From WLXB01 sp040221475 (lineage in GTDB: Bacteria > Pseudomonadota > Alphaproteobacteria > Rhodospirillales > Rhodospirillaceae), in assembly GCA_040221475.1 (NCBI GenBank), contig JAVKEJ010000053.1:186001-250000 (forward strand): a stretch of DNA of 64,000 nucleotides, read 5' to 3'. The first letter of the stretch is position 1. The number at the start of each line of letters is the position of its first letter. Of this stretch, positions 16,897 through 25,990 are shown piece by piece. The position numbers were made by a program, and so were the translations under genes. Under the pieces are notes generated by a model, which saw only the letters and a list, made by a program, of their open reading frames with translations, was not told the origin of the DNA and ran no database searches.

Positions 16897-19260
16897 TTAT
16901 ACGTTGTTGTTGGGTGCCCAGCGTGAGTCTTTGTAGAACGCTACAATTTCGTCGGCAGAGACAGGTTTGCTGATAAAATAACCCTGTCCGGTATCGCAGC
17001 CATATTTATGCAGAATATTTAACGACTCTTCATTTTCGATACCCTCAGCTGTCACTTTGAGACCGAGGTTATGTCCGAGATCAATGGTTGAGCGGACGAG
17101 AATCTCATCTTCCTTGTTCGATGCTAGATTAAGCACGAATGACTTATCAATTTTGATTTCCTGAACCGGCAGCGCTTTAAGATAAGCCATCGAAGAATAG
17201 CCCGTGCCATAATCATCAATGGAGAGTGTATGGCCCGCGTTGTGCAGCGCTGTAAGCACGGCCATGGCATTACTGCGGTCTTCCATGATGGCGCTTTCCG
17301 TAATTTCCAAAACCAGTTTGTTGGCAGCGACGCCATGGTGAAGCAGAAGGTCGTCAATCTGTTGTGGCAGTTTTCGGTTGGTCAGGTCACGCGCCGAGAG
17401 ATTGACAGCAATAATGATATCTAGGCCTTCATCTTGCCATGCTTTAGCTTGGGAGATCGCAGTTTTCAAAGCCCATTCGCTGAGCTTCTGGATGTTCCCT
17501 GTTTGCTCGGCCAAAGGAATAAAGTCATCAGGAGACATAAAGCCGCGTTCGGGATGAATCCAACGGACCAGTGCTTCGACATGCGTGATCTTTTGTGCCG
17601 CGATGTCTACCTTTGGCTGGTAGTAGAATTTGAATTCGCCACGATCTAAGCCCTTTCTCAGCTCACCCATCATCGTTAAGCGCTCAGGCTTGTGTGGGTC
17701 TGCTTCTGCGTCATAGGTTGCGAATAGCCTTGACGATGCTTTAGCCTCGTAGATGGCCGTATCAGCACGCTGGAGAAGGGTACGCGCATCCTGACCATGA
17801 TCAGGGTAGCACGCTTCACCAATAGCAGCCGTTACGTCTAAATGAATGCCAGCAATAGGGACTGGGTCTTCAAACGAGCGCAGAATACGATCCACAATGG
17901 GTTTAACAGCATTTGCGGCAGCGCCAGGCATCAGAATGCTGAACATCGTACTGGAATGTCTGGCGACCATATCTCCCTGCTTAATCATGGAAGACAGCCT
18001 TTCTCCGATGACGCGAATTAAGTCTTCGCCAGTTTCATGACCAAGAGTGTAGTTGATCTCGGAGACACGCCCAATTTCAATCAGCAGAACGGTGAGTGGT
18101 GTTGTGCCACCATTGGCGATAAGTCCTCCCAAGCGTCTTTCGAAATACGCTCGATTCGGTAAGCCTGTTGCTGCATCGTGCAAAGCCTGATGCTCAATAC
18201 GGGCCTCGCGCTCAGCGATACCGTCCATCATTTGGTTGAAGGTTTCGCCCAGCCGACCAATCTCATCGCTATGGTTAACTTCAATCTTGTCTGTATAGGT
18301 GCCGGCTTGTATTCGCCGCGCGGCATGATCAAGGATGCGAATAGGTTTGGTGACGCCCCGTGCTATGGCAATTGATCCGACCAAAGAAACCAGCAGGGCC
18401 GTTGCCGCTAAGCCGGTAAGCACGACAAACAAGGGCTGATAAGGGACCAAGGCCGAGTCTAGGGAATACTGTAAAATAGCATTGACCACAGGACTTTCTT
18501 TAGGTGTTTGCAGACGCTCCACCAGGGTGACGTAATCGCTATTGTCCAAAGTGATTGTTGCAGGCGCTTCGCCCAAATATTCATCTTCTGCCGCGAGTGC
18601 GCCCGGAAGTTCTAGTCTCGCCGCTTCGGGAAGTGTGGACGCTGTCACAGCCCAGTCGCCGACGGCATGTCCGACGGCAAATGTAACATCAAGAGGAAGC
18701 GTGGATTCTCGCCTAAAATCTCTGGCAAACTGCCCATCGATTTCGACACCAATTGCGATCCAGGCAATCGGAACGGGCGCTAGAACGGGTGTCACGACAA
18801 ACTCGTAAATCACGCCATCAAGAACCGTAAAAGATTCCGCCCGGCCAGCTTCTTCTGCCCTATCTATAAGATCGTAAAAGGGAAAGTCTGAAACTTCCCC
18901 ATCGGGGTTTCCAGTGTCAGCTATTGTTTCGTAATCCAGGTTAATCAGCATGACCCGATCTGCCTCGATCCGTGCGCCTAGGTTATTGAGTGCGGAGAGG
19001 ATGGTTGGATTGTCATTCGTTGCGACCGCTGTACGGAAGCCAAAATCAGAGGCCAGTATTTGAGCGCCTTCCGCAAGAGACTGAACGGTTGCTTGGATGC
19101 GGTTTCCGAAGATTAAGTTTGCCGCCACCAACTGATCGCGGCTTTGGTCGAAGATGTTTCGTACAATCGCTTCCTGAACGGTGAAGTAGGCCGCACCCTG
19201 CAATAGCAAAAAAAGTGCCGTAAAAAACAGTGTCAACTTTGTTTGGAAACTCTTGAGCAC
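16897..19260 (-). CDS. Membrane sensor with degenerate GGDEF and intact EAL domain (c-di-GMP phosphodiesterase)
   Basis: 787 residues from a GTG at 19260, 2 nt after the cupredoxin stop, with GGAG about 11 nt upstream. Order: membrane helix (9-28), periplasmic Cache-like sensor (about 29-275), helix (275-299), HAMP (300-350), GGDEF domain (about 355-515), EAL domain (about 525-780). The GGDEF active loop is replaced by RHSSTMF (434-440), so no cyclase activity is expected. The EAL domain keeps VEALVRW, NLSARDL, LEITESAIM, IDDYGTGYSS, IKIDKSF and TAEGIEN, all needed for phosphodiesterase action. It should lower cyclic di-GMP in response to a periplasmic cue. Linkage to a cupredoxin and a TonB receptor suggests copper or a metal complex as the cue. 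Confidence 0.93.
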   Translation of the reverse strand: MLKSFQTKLTLFFTALFLLLQGAAYFTVQEAIVRNIFDQSRDQLVAANLIFGNRIQATVQSLAEGAQILASDFGFRTAVATNDNPTILSALNNLGARIEADRVMLINLDYETIADTGNPDGEVSDFPFYDLIDRAEEAGRAESFTVLDGVIYEFVVTPVLAPVPIAWIAIGVEIDGQFARDFRRESTLPLDVTFAVGHAVGDWAVTASTLPEAARLELPGALAAEDEYLGEAPATITLDNSDYVTLVERLQTPKESPVVNAILQYSLDSALVPYQPLFVVLTGLAATALLVSLVGSIAIARGVTKPIRILDHAARRIQAGTYTDKIEVNHSDEIGRLGETFNQMMDGIAEREARIEHQALHDAATGLPNRAYFERRLGGLIANGGTTPLTVLLIEIGRVSEINYTLGHETGEDLIRVIGERLSSMIKQGDMVARHSSTMFSILMPGAAANAVKPIVDRILRSFEDPVPIAGIHLDVTAAIGEACYPDHGQDARTLLQRADTAIYEAKASSRLFATYDAEADPHKPERLTMMGELRKGLDRGEFKFYYQPKVDIAAQKITHVEALVRWIHPERGFMSPDDFIPLAEQTGNIQKLSEWALKTAISQAKAWQDEGLDIIIAVNLSARDLTNRKLPQQIDDLLLHHGVAANKLVLEITESAIMEDRSNAMAVLTALHNAGHTLSIDDYGTGYSSMAYLKALPVQEIKIDKSFVLNLASNKEDEILVRSTIDLGHNLGLKVTAEGIENEESLNILHKYGCDTGQGYFISKPVSADEIVAFYKDSRWAPNNNV

Positions 19261-19262
19261 GG

Positions 19263-19913
19263 CTAATAGGCTCCGTCTTCAAAGTCAGAGCCCGTTTGAC
19301 TGCGGCGATCACGCTTTAGGCTAATTTCAAAGCTGGCCGGTTTTCCTACCGTGAGCTTCTGCATCGTTCGCTGTGTTGGCCCTCTTAACCGAGGGTGCCA
19401 GACTTGAGCTTCATAGCTCGCGCCATCCGCGCCGCCCTCAATCGTTACTTTTCCAGCCCCATCCGTTTTGCCAAACATGTTCGTATCAACAACGTAAATG
19501 TAACCAAGCATGTCATCGTGAATGTTGCAGCCCAGAGCAACCTCACCAGGTTTGTCGAATACGGTTTGTTGTATCTCGTCTCCGCCATACAGCTTTAGCT
19601 CGAACTGTTTGGCTGGTGAAAAAGAATAGACGTGATGGCGAAATGGGTCTTCATTTGGAAATTCAACCAGCGTTCCGACGGAAACAACCAAGACATCAGG
19701 GTTAAAGCTTTGGCTGCTCTGCACCATCTGTTGCGTTGGGCCAGGTTCCGTGGGCATTCCTGAGTTTAAAAACACCACTGCATCTGGAACAGGCTGCCCC
19801 TCTGAATCAACGACTGTGATGTCCAAGGTTGCTGCCCTTGCTGATATTGCCAGGCACGCCCCCACCAAGAGAGCCATAAGCCAAGAACTATATCTCATCA
19901 TGTGCCGCCGCAT
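19263..19913 (-). CDS. Periplasmic cupredoxin-like protein (MauL type)
   Basis: 216 residues from the ATG at 19913 (MRRHMMRYSSW), preceded by GGGGGA; longer frames lack this. Signal peptide ends near ARA-ATLD. The body is a cupredoxin fold of the type called methylamine utilization protein MauL: VGTLVEFPNEDPFRHHVYSF gives the first His ligand, and GCNIHDDMLGYI gives Cys, His and Met of a type I copper site. It would bind copper or carry electrons in the periplasm. It is the first gene of an operon with the EAL sensor and an outer-membrane barrel, divergent from a TonB receptor. No methylamine dehydrogenase genes are near, so the MauL name should not be read as function. Confidence 0.88.
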   Translation of the reverse strand: MRRHMMRYSSWLMALLVGACLAISARAATLDITVVDSEGQPVPDAVVFLNSGMPTEPGPTQQMVQSSQSFNPDVLVVSVGTLVEFPNEDPFRHHVYSFSPAKQFELKLYGGDEIQQTVFDKPGEVALGCNIHDDMLGYIYVVDTNMFGKTDGAGKVTIEGGADGASYEAQVWHPRLRGPTQRTMQKLTVGKPASFEISLKRDRRSQTGSDFEDGAY

Positions 19914-20097
19914 TGGTAGCTGTCCCCCACCGGATAGAACCTTCATTTTAAGCATTATTACCCGTGAACCATATCACTGCCAGGACAATTCCAATATGTT
20001 GCCAGCCCGAGAAGGCCAGAACTCTTAACATAAAGAAACGGCCTTAAAGCAAAATTGGCCATTGTTATTACAAGGCAGATTGTCTACGCACCACGCC

Positions 20098-22203
20098 ATG
20101 TCTTATATAACACGATCTTTTCTGGCTCTTTTTCTGATCTGCTATAGCTCTCACGTTCTGGCTGACAGCCCTGGAGCCTCTGGTCCAGGCGTTAATGTTG
20201 CCATGGATGAAATCGTGGTTTCTGCCCAAAGGCTGGTCGATTCAATATCTTCCGGGGTCTACAGCAGGCAGACGATCGATCGAGATGACCTAAATGGCCC
20301 TTCTCTGGGTCTGGATGATGTTCTGCGCCGCGTGCCCGGCTTTGGCCTCTTTCGCCGACAAGCGTCTCGCGCTGCTCACCCCACCACCCAGGGCGTGAGT
20401 CTCCGGGGGTTGGGTCCCAATGGCGCTGGACGTACTTTGGTGCTCTTAGATGGTATGCCTCTAAATGATCCGTTTGGAGGATGGGTCGAGTGGGTCAATC
20501 TTCCGCCGTCATACATTGAACAAGCATCCGTTGTCCGTGGGGGGGGCGCTGGAACCTGGGGGAACAGTGCCTTGGCCGGCGTTGTCAGGCTAGATAGTCG
20601 GCAGTTGATCGGAAACAGCTTGTCTGGTGACGTGAGAGTTGGCAGCAAAAGCAGTTTATCAGGAAGCGTCCAAGCACAAGGCTCCATTGCTGATGGACTC
20701 GTGACAGCACTCGCCCACCATGCGCAGACAGATGGCTACTATCTCCTGTCATCTGAACAACGGGGGGAAGCTGATCGCCGTGCCGCCCGCAATTCAGAAG
20801 GGGCGCGTTTGTCGTGGCGCACTGAAACTGAAAATGGGACGGTATGGTCAATAGGGGGCAGTGCGTCGTCGGATACCTTCATCAATGGTTCAGATGATGC
20901 TGGGTCTAAAACGGATACCTATGGCGTTTTCCTCAGTGCGCTTAATGACTCGATAGATGGCGGTCTGTCATTAGCGACGAACTTTTATGCAACATGGAAA
21001 GATTTCGAAAGTGTCTTTGCGTCATTCGACGCAGCACGCGAGACATCTCGCCCGGTACTTGATCAGTTTGATGTGCCCGCGGCAGGAATTGGTGGCAATC
21101 TCTTGCTGCGGTGGTCGGAGTCCCCTGATTGGTCGATAGAAGGCGGTGCAGACGTTAGATTTTCTGATGGGGAGACGAATGAACTGTTTCGCAATCTCGG
21201 AGCGGGCTTTACCAGAGAGCGCCGAGCAGGGGGGCAGCAGGTTGTTGCCGGGGCTTTTGTTGAGGCCAATCGTATTTTGTCTCAGGGAACGATCCTCACG
21301 GTTGGCGCACGCACCGATTACTGGCGGCAAAACAATGGCTCTCGTATCGAGACAGACACGACAAGCGGTGACGTACTAATCAATCGCCGTTTTGCTGCAC
21401 GAGAGGGTGTTTCTGTGAATGGCAGAGCTGGTTTCAAAGTGCCGGTTACCACATCTACATCCATAGGTGGGGCTGTGTACTCTGGTTTTAGAGTCCCTAC
21501 ACTGAACGAACTGTATCGCCCGTTTCGCGTTGGTAATGATATTACGGAAGCCAACGAAAACCTTGTGAATGAAAAGCTGCTGGGGGCTGAAACATCAATC
21601 GAATGGTCTTCTCGTACGGCATCACTTTCAGCGACGCTTTTCAGAAATGATTTGCATGACCCCATTTTGAATACGACGATCACGACGATACCTGGGTTTA
21701 ACAGCGAATTTGGTGTGTTTATTCCCGACGGCGGAAGTTTACGGCAGCGCCAAAATATTGACCGTGTTGAGACCTGGGGTGTGGAGTTTGATGGCATACT
21801 ACAAGTGAGTGAGGTTCTCTCTTTCAAAGCGGGCTATTTGTATTCTGATCCGAAGGTCAGGAGCAGTGCAACGTCTCCTGCACTTGAAGGAAATAGGTTG
21901 GCGCAAGTGGCTAAACATCAGGCGATTCTGGGTGTCCAGGTGCGACCAACAGATCGTCTGCGTTTGAGCGCGGATATGATTTATGCAGGAAAGCAATTTG
22001 AGGATGATCTAAATTCACGGGAGCTGGATGATGCTCTGACGGTTGATGTGTTCGCTGGCTATCAGGTCACAGATGAAGTTGAATTTTATCTTGCCGCTGA
22101 AAACCTATTTGATCATCGTGTTGAAGCGGGTCGCACAGCAGATGGCCTTGTCACCCTAGGCTCACCAGTGTTCTTATGGATGGGTGTCCGACTGCAGTAT
22201 TAG
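20098..22203 (+). CDS. TonB-dependent outer-membrane receptor
   Basis: 701 residues from the ATG at 20098 (MSYITRSFLALFL), where the signal peptide begins; an upstream TTG would add 12 residues that do not look like a leader. Signal cleavage near VLA-DSPG. A TonB box-like EIVVSAQ follows the signal, then the plug domain with DVLRRVPGF, GVSLRGLGPNGAGRTLVLLDG and PLNDPFGGW, and a 22-strand-type barrel ending GVRLQY. It would import a siderophore, metal complex or other scarce ligand using TonB energy. It faces the cupredoxin-EAL operon across 184 bp, consistent with a shared metal-related role. The ligand cannot be read. Confidence 0.93.
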   Translation: MSYITRSFLALFLICYSSHVLADSPGASGPGVNVAMDEIVVSAQRLVDSISSGVYSRQTIDRDDLNGPSLGLDDVLRRVPGFGLFRRQASRAAHPTTQGVSLRGLGPNGAGRTLVLLDGMPLNDPFGGWVEWVNLPPSYIEQASVVRGGGAGTWGNSALAGVVRLDSRQLIGNSLSGDVRVGSKSSLSGSVQAQGSIADGLVTALAHHAQTDGYYLLSSEQRGEADRRAARNSEGARLSWRTETENGTVWSIGGSASSDTFINGSDDAGSKTDTYGVFLSALNDSIDGGLSLATNFYATWKDFESVFASFDAARETSRPVLDQFDVPAAGIGGNLLLRWSESPDWSIEGGADVRFSDGETNELFRNLGAGFTRERRAGGQQVVAGAFVEANRILSQGTILTVGARTDYWRQNNGSRIETDTTSGDVLINRRFAAREGVSVNGRAGFKVPVTTSTSIGGAVYSGFRVPTLNELYRPFRVGNDITEANENLVNEKLLGAETSIEWSSRTASLSATLFRNDLHDPILNTTITTIPGFNSEFGVFIPDGGSLRQRQNIDRVETWGVEFDGILQVSEVLSFKAGYLYSDPKVRSSATSPALEGNRLAQVAKHQAILGVQVRPTDRLRLSADMIYAGKQFEDDLNSRELDDALTVDVFAGYQVTDEVEFYLAAENLFDHRVEAGRTADGLVTLGSPVFLWMGVRLQY

Positions 22204-22230
22204 ATAGGCAGAGAGTTTTAGGAGCGCTCA

Positions 22231-23370
22231 GTGATAAGTCCAAAGCTTAAACGCAATACTCAGAAGTCGGCTCGTAAAAAATCTCTGATCAAGAAAATCG
22301 CGGCTAAACCTAAGACCAAATCCCCAGGCTCAGATCCTGTTTTCTCAGCAGCAGCGCTTCAACTGGCCACATACAGTCTTGCGCGTTACCCAGACCGGGA
22401 AAGCGCAAGGGCGAGCATGGCGTCTATGCTTGACTACGTTTCGGAGAAGGTCAGGGGGGTAAAGCGTTGGCTTGGCCCTTCTATGAAGCTGATTGTTTTA
22501 CCGGAGTACCTGCTGACCTCCTTCCCGGAGGGCGAACCCGTTCAACAGTGGGCTGATAAAGCAGCGCTGGATGTTGATGGGCCAGAGTACGAGCACTTTG
22601 GTAGGATTGCCCAGGATAACAAACTTTTTCTCGCGGGTAATGCTTACGAAACCGACAAGCACTTTCCGGGATACTACTTTCAGACGTCTTTTATCTTAGA
22701 TCCCAGCGGCGATGTTATTCTGCGCTATCGCCGCCTCAATTCTATGTTCTCTCCAACGCCTCATGATGTTTGGGATAAATATCTTGATCTCTATGGCTTA
22801 GAAGCTGTTTTCCCTGTTGCCGAGACAGAGATCGGCAGACTGGCACCCATCGCCTCAGAAGAAATTTTGTACCCGGAAGTCGCACGGTGTTTTGCCATGC
22901 GAGGCGCAGAAGTTTTTACACATTCTTCAAGCGAATTTTCTAGTCCGGAACAGACCCAAAAAGATGCCGCAAAAATTTGCCGGGCCGTTGAAAATGTTGC
23001 CTACGTGATTTCTGCGAATACAGGTGGCATACGCGATACAGACCTGCCGCCAGATTCCTCTAACGGTGGCTCTCGAATCATAGACTATCGGGGTCGTGTA
23101 TTGCGCGTGTCTGGTCCTGGAGAGAGCAGCGGGGCCAGTGCGGAAATTGACTTAGGCGCCTTGCGTCGAGCGCGCCGTAAAACGGGACTTAACAACCCAC
23201 TGGTCAGGCAACGCTTTGAGGCTTATGCCGAAAGTTATGCCAAGCATGTGTTCCAGCCCGCGAACAGTCTTCTCAAGCAAGATGGCTCGCTGCGGACGCC
23301 CAAGCGTGCGCATTTTGAAGCGACGCAACAGAAAGTCATTGCCAAGCTGAGCAAGAAAGGGCTGATTTAG
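22231..23370 (+). CDS. Nitrilase-superfamily protein with substituted catalytic residues
   Basis: 379 residues from GTG with AGGAG 7 nt upstream. A Lys/Arg-rich N-terminus of about 33 residues precedes a carbon-nitrogen hydrolase fold. The Glu of the Glu-Lys-Cys triad is present in VLPEYL. The Lys position reads RYRRLN (Arg for Lys), and the Cys position reads IASEEILYPEVAR (Ser for Cys when counted back from the conserved PE). Later family features HSSSEF and SANTGG are kept. Canonical members hydrolyse amides or nitriles through a thioimidate on Cys; with Ser and Arg this one is probably either inactive or uses altered chemistry. It begins 27 nt after the TonB receptor stop and may be cotranscribed. 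Confidence 0.85.
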   Translation: MISPKLKRNTQKSARKKSLIKKIAAKPKTKSPGSDPVFSAAALQLATYSLARYPDRESARASMASMLDYVSEKVRGVKRWLGPSMKLIVLPEYLLTSFPEGEPVQQWADKAALDVDGPEYEHFGRIAQDNKLFLAGNAYETDKHFPGYYFQTSFILDPSGDVILRYRRLNSMFSPTPHDVWDKYLDLYGLEAVFPVAETEIGRLAPIASEEILYPEVARCFAMRGAEVFTHSSSEFSSPEQTQKDAAKICRAVENVAYVISANTGGIRDTDLPPDSSNGGSRIIDYRGRVLRVSGPGESSGASAEIDLGALRRARRKTGLNNPLVRQRFEAYAESYAKHVFQPANSLLKQDGSLRTPKRAHFEATQQKVIAKLSKKGLI

Positions 23371-23530
23371 GCCCATACAGTCATTATTCAAACGCGAAAT
23401 TTAAGTTGATTGAGGCGTCACAAGCCAGATTTGAGTCGCTTTGGAGTTGCCCTCGTTCGTGCTAAAAACTTACTTAGGACGCAACCAGCCAAGAAGTGGC
23501 TGGCTTTAAATCCGGGGAGGAACTCGGAAA

Positions 23531-25972
23531 ATGATCGACATGGACCGCCAAAGGGCGTTTGCCGTGCTTGGTCTGCCTGATGATGCCAGCAGCGATGAGA
23601 TCGATGCCCTGGTGAGAGAAAGGCGGCGAAAGCTTCGTCAGCGCATTATTTTTGCTTCGTCTGCAGAGCAGCGGCGTTCCAGTGAACGTGCCCTAGCAGA
23701 GCTTGAGAGCGCTCATATTGTCGCATCAATCGCGCTGGAGGATAGCCAAAGCTTTCCGCCGTCTGGATCAAAGCTAAACTTTGCCGCTGGCGTAACTCTT
23801 GGTGATCGATATGTCATAAGAGACCGCGTTGGGTATGGCGAGAGCGGTGCGGTGTTCGCCGCGCTTGATCTTTCGTCTGGTAAAGATGTCGCTCTTAAAT
23901 TTATCCGCTCTGAGCTTTTGCTTGTACCTGGCACTCGTAAGCGCTTGAACGCTGCAATTGAAACGATATCGGGGCTAATTCACGAAGGTATCGCGCGTGT
24001 TTACGGCGTTTCAGACCTTATAGGTCATGCGGTTGTGCAAACGGAGTTGCTTCCTCAGCGCAATTTGCGTTCCTTGGTCGAAAGTCATAAGACCCAGTCT
24101 CTCGGTGCCCGCCGCGGTGGTTTGCAAATCAAGCAGATTGCCGAGGTCATTAAGCAGGTCTCTGTTGCCCTCGACGATGCACGGCAGAAGACGCTTCACT
24201 TAAACCTTAAGCCCGAGAATATTATTTTGACGGATGGTGGCGGCATAAAGCTGACGGATTTTGGCTTTGAGTCGATCCTTGGGCCGGCGCTGCAAATCAC
24301 CAATCCGACGGCGCGCGAGCAGCGCAGATATCGCGCCCCTGAAGTGGCGAGGCAATCTGAATCTGGTACAAGCGGCGATGCCCCGGTGGGAGAACCAGCC
24401 GATCAGTATTCCTTGGCGGCGATCGCGCATTACTTACTCTTATCGACTGCACCCTATCCTGATCCATCCGCGTATTCGCTGCAGCACATGGGGTTGAGTG
24501 AACCTATGGCAAAGGTTCTTTCACGGGCGCTCAGTGCCTCTCCAGCCAGCCGGTTTCCATCTGTGTCTGATTTTTCGACCGCGTTTGTTCGTGCATCCAA
24601 GAGCCGTATTTCTCAGCGTGCTGTTTTAAATTCTGCACTATCCATGACGCTGGCAACCCTCATCCTGTTTGGCGGCATTTCTCTTGTCACGGGTGAAGAT
24701 AATCCACTTTCTACGCTTGCAAAGCCCTTGATGTCTATGATTCCCGGGCTGGGCACTCTGCCTGCACAACAGACTGAAGTGCTTCTGACCCAGGATAAGG
24801 TGCTGGCACTCTCAAGAGAATTGACGTCAGCGCAGAATGCGCTGCGCAGAGCTGTATTTGAGGCACGTATTGATCTGCGTGCTAAAGCTCAAGTGATTGA
24901 TTTAGCGGAGACCGGCGATCAGTTGCAGCAAGCTGAAGCCGCGTACAGTCAGGCTGATGCACATCTGCAACGGCTGACAGCGCTTTGGGATGTCGCAAAT
25001 CCCGAGATTTTTAATAGCCCAGATGCTCTAAATGCCGTCAATCTTATTGGGCTCGCAAATGAGCATATCACCCAAGGCCGACCAGAAAACGCCGGGACGG
25101 TGCTGCGTCGCGCAGAGATTGTGTTGCGGGAAAAGTTAAGAGACTACGCGCAGGCTGAAACGCTCATCACGCAGCAGTTCTCAAATGTCGAAGGTGCCGA
25201 GCCTCAAACCGAGAACTTGCGCCGTGCCTGGCAGTCTGCGTCGCAGGACCGACGTCGTGTGGCCACCGAGATACAGTCAAAAATGGTTACGATTCCGCGC
25301 GGATCATTTGACATGGGTGACGTCGCTGGCATTGGCAATGCAACTGAGCAGCCAATTCGGTCCGTGCTTGTGCCTGCATTCCAATTATCTGCTTATGAAG
25401 TCACAGTCCAAGAGTACGGTCTCTGCATTTTAGACGGTGTCTGCGCAAACATCATAGATGACTCACCCGGTCTCTCTGAAAACACTCCACTCACGGGCGC
25501 GAGTTGGTTTGATGCACAAGCGTACCTGACTTGGATCTCCCAGAAAACGGGCGAAGATTATCGTTTACCCACCGAAGCTGAATGGGAATATGCCGCACAG
25601 GCTAACCTTGGACTGGCTTATCCCTGGGGTGTCCAAGTCGGCCGGGGGATGGCCAACTGCATCAATTGTGGAAGCGCGTGGGAAGGTGTGGGCGTGGCGC
25701 CGGTGGCATCGTTCGCGCCAAACGCCTTTGGACTTTACGATATGGCGGGCAATGTCTGGGAATGGACGGCAGACTGCTGGTATCCCAACTATGAAGCGGC
25801 ACCTGCGATTGCCATTGCACGCGAAGACAATGCCTTATGCTCGGAACGTGTCATGCGGGGCGGGTCATGGGACAATGAATCATGGCTTGCGCGAACCACT
25901 TACCGCGGGCGTGGCCGCGCAGATATGCGCCAGGACCTCACCGGATTTCGCATTGCTAAATCTTTAAACTAA
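23531..25972 (+). CDS. Membrane pseudokinase fused to formylglycine-generating-enzyme-like domain
   Basis: 813 residues; GGAGGA lies about 10 nt before the ATG. Order: a J-domain-like helix pair (10-65) without HPD; a Ser/Thr kinase-like domain (92-350) with Gly loop GYGESG (101-106), VALKF Lys123 and TDFG (242-245), but HLNLKPEN (223-230) in place of HRDLKPEN, so the catalytic Asp is Asn225. Then a single membrane helix (365-387), an Ala/Gln-rich coiled-coil-like stretch (415-580), and an SUMF1/FGE-type domain (585-811) with GASWFDAQAYL, RLPTEAEWEYAA, GLYDMAGNVWEW and RGGSWDN. Chlamydial Pkn1 has the same kinase plus FGE pairing. The helix places the FGE domain across the membrane in the periplasm. 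The role is unknown; phosphotransfer is doubtful. Confidence 0.9.
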   Translation: MIDMDRQRAFAVLGLPDDASSDEIDALVRERRRKLRQRIIFASSAEQRRSSERALAELESAHIVASIALEDSQSFPPSGSKLNFAAGVTLGDRYVIRDRVGYGESGAVFAALDLSSGKDVALKFIRSELLLVPGTRKRLNAAIETISGLIHEGIARVYGVSDLIGHAVVQTELLPQRNLRSLVESHKTQSLGARRGGLQIKQIAEVIKQVSVALDDARQKTLHLNLKPENIILTDGGGIKLTDFGFESILGPALQITNPTAREQRRYRAPEVARQSESGTSGDAPVGEPADQYSLAAIAHYLLLSTAPYPDPSAYSLQHMGLSEPMAKVLSRALSASPASRFPSVSDFSTAFVRASKSRISQRAVLNSALSMTLATLILFGGISLVTGEDNPLSTLAKPLMSMIPGLGTLPAQQTEVLLTQDKVLALSRELTSAQNALRRAVFEARIDLRAKAQVIDLAETGDQLQQAEAAYSQADAHLQRLTALWDVANPEIFNSPDALNAVNLIGLANEHITQGRPENAGTVLRRAEIVLREKLRDYAQAETLITQQFSNVEGAEPQTENLRRAWQSASQDRRRVATEIQSKMVTIPRGSFDMGDVAGIGNATEQPIRSVLVPAFQLSAYEVTVQEYGLCILDGVCANIIDDSPGLSENTPLTGASWFDAQAYLTWISQKTGEDYRLPTEAEWEYAAQANLGLAYPWGVQVGRGMANCINCGSAWEGVGVAPVASFAPNAFGLYDMAGNVWEWTADCWYPNYEAAPAIAIAREDNALCSERVMRGGSWDNESWLARTTYRGRGRADMRQDLTGFRIAKSLN

Positions 25973-25990
25973 GGTTGGGTGAATGCAGCC

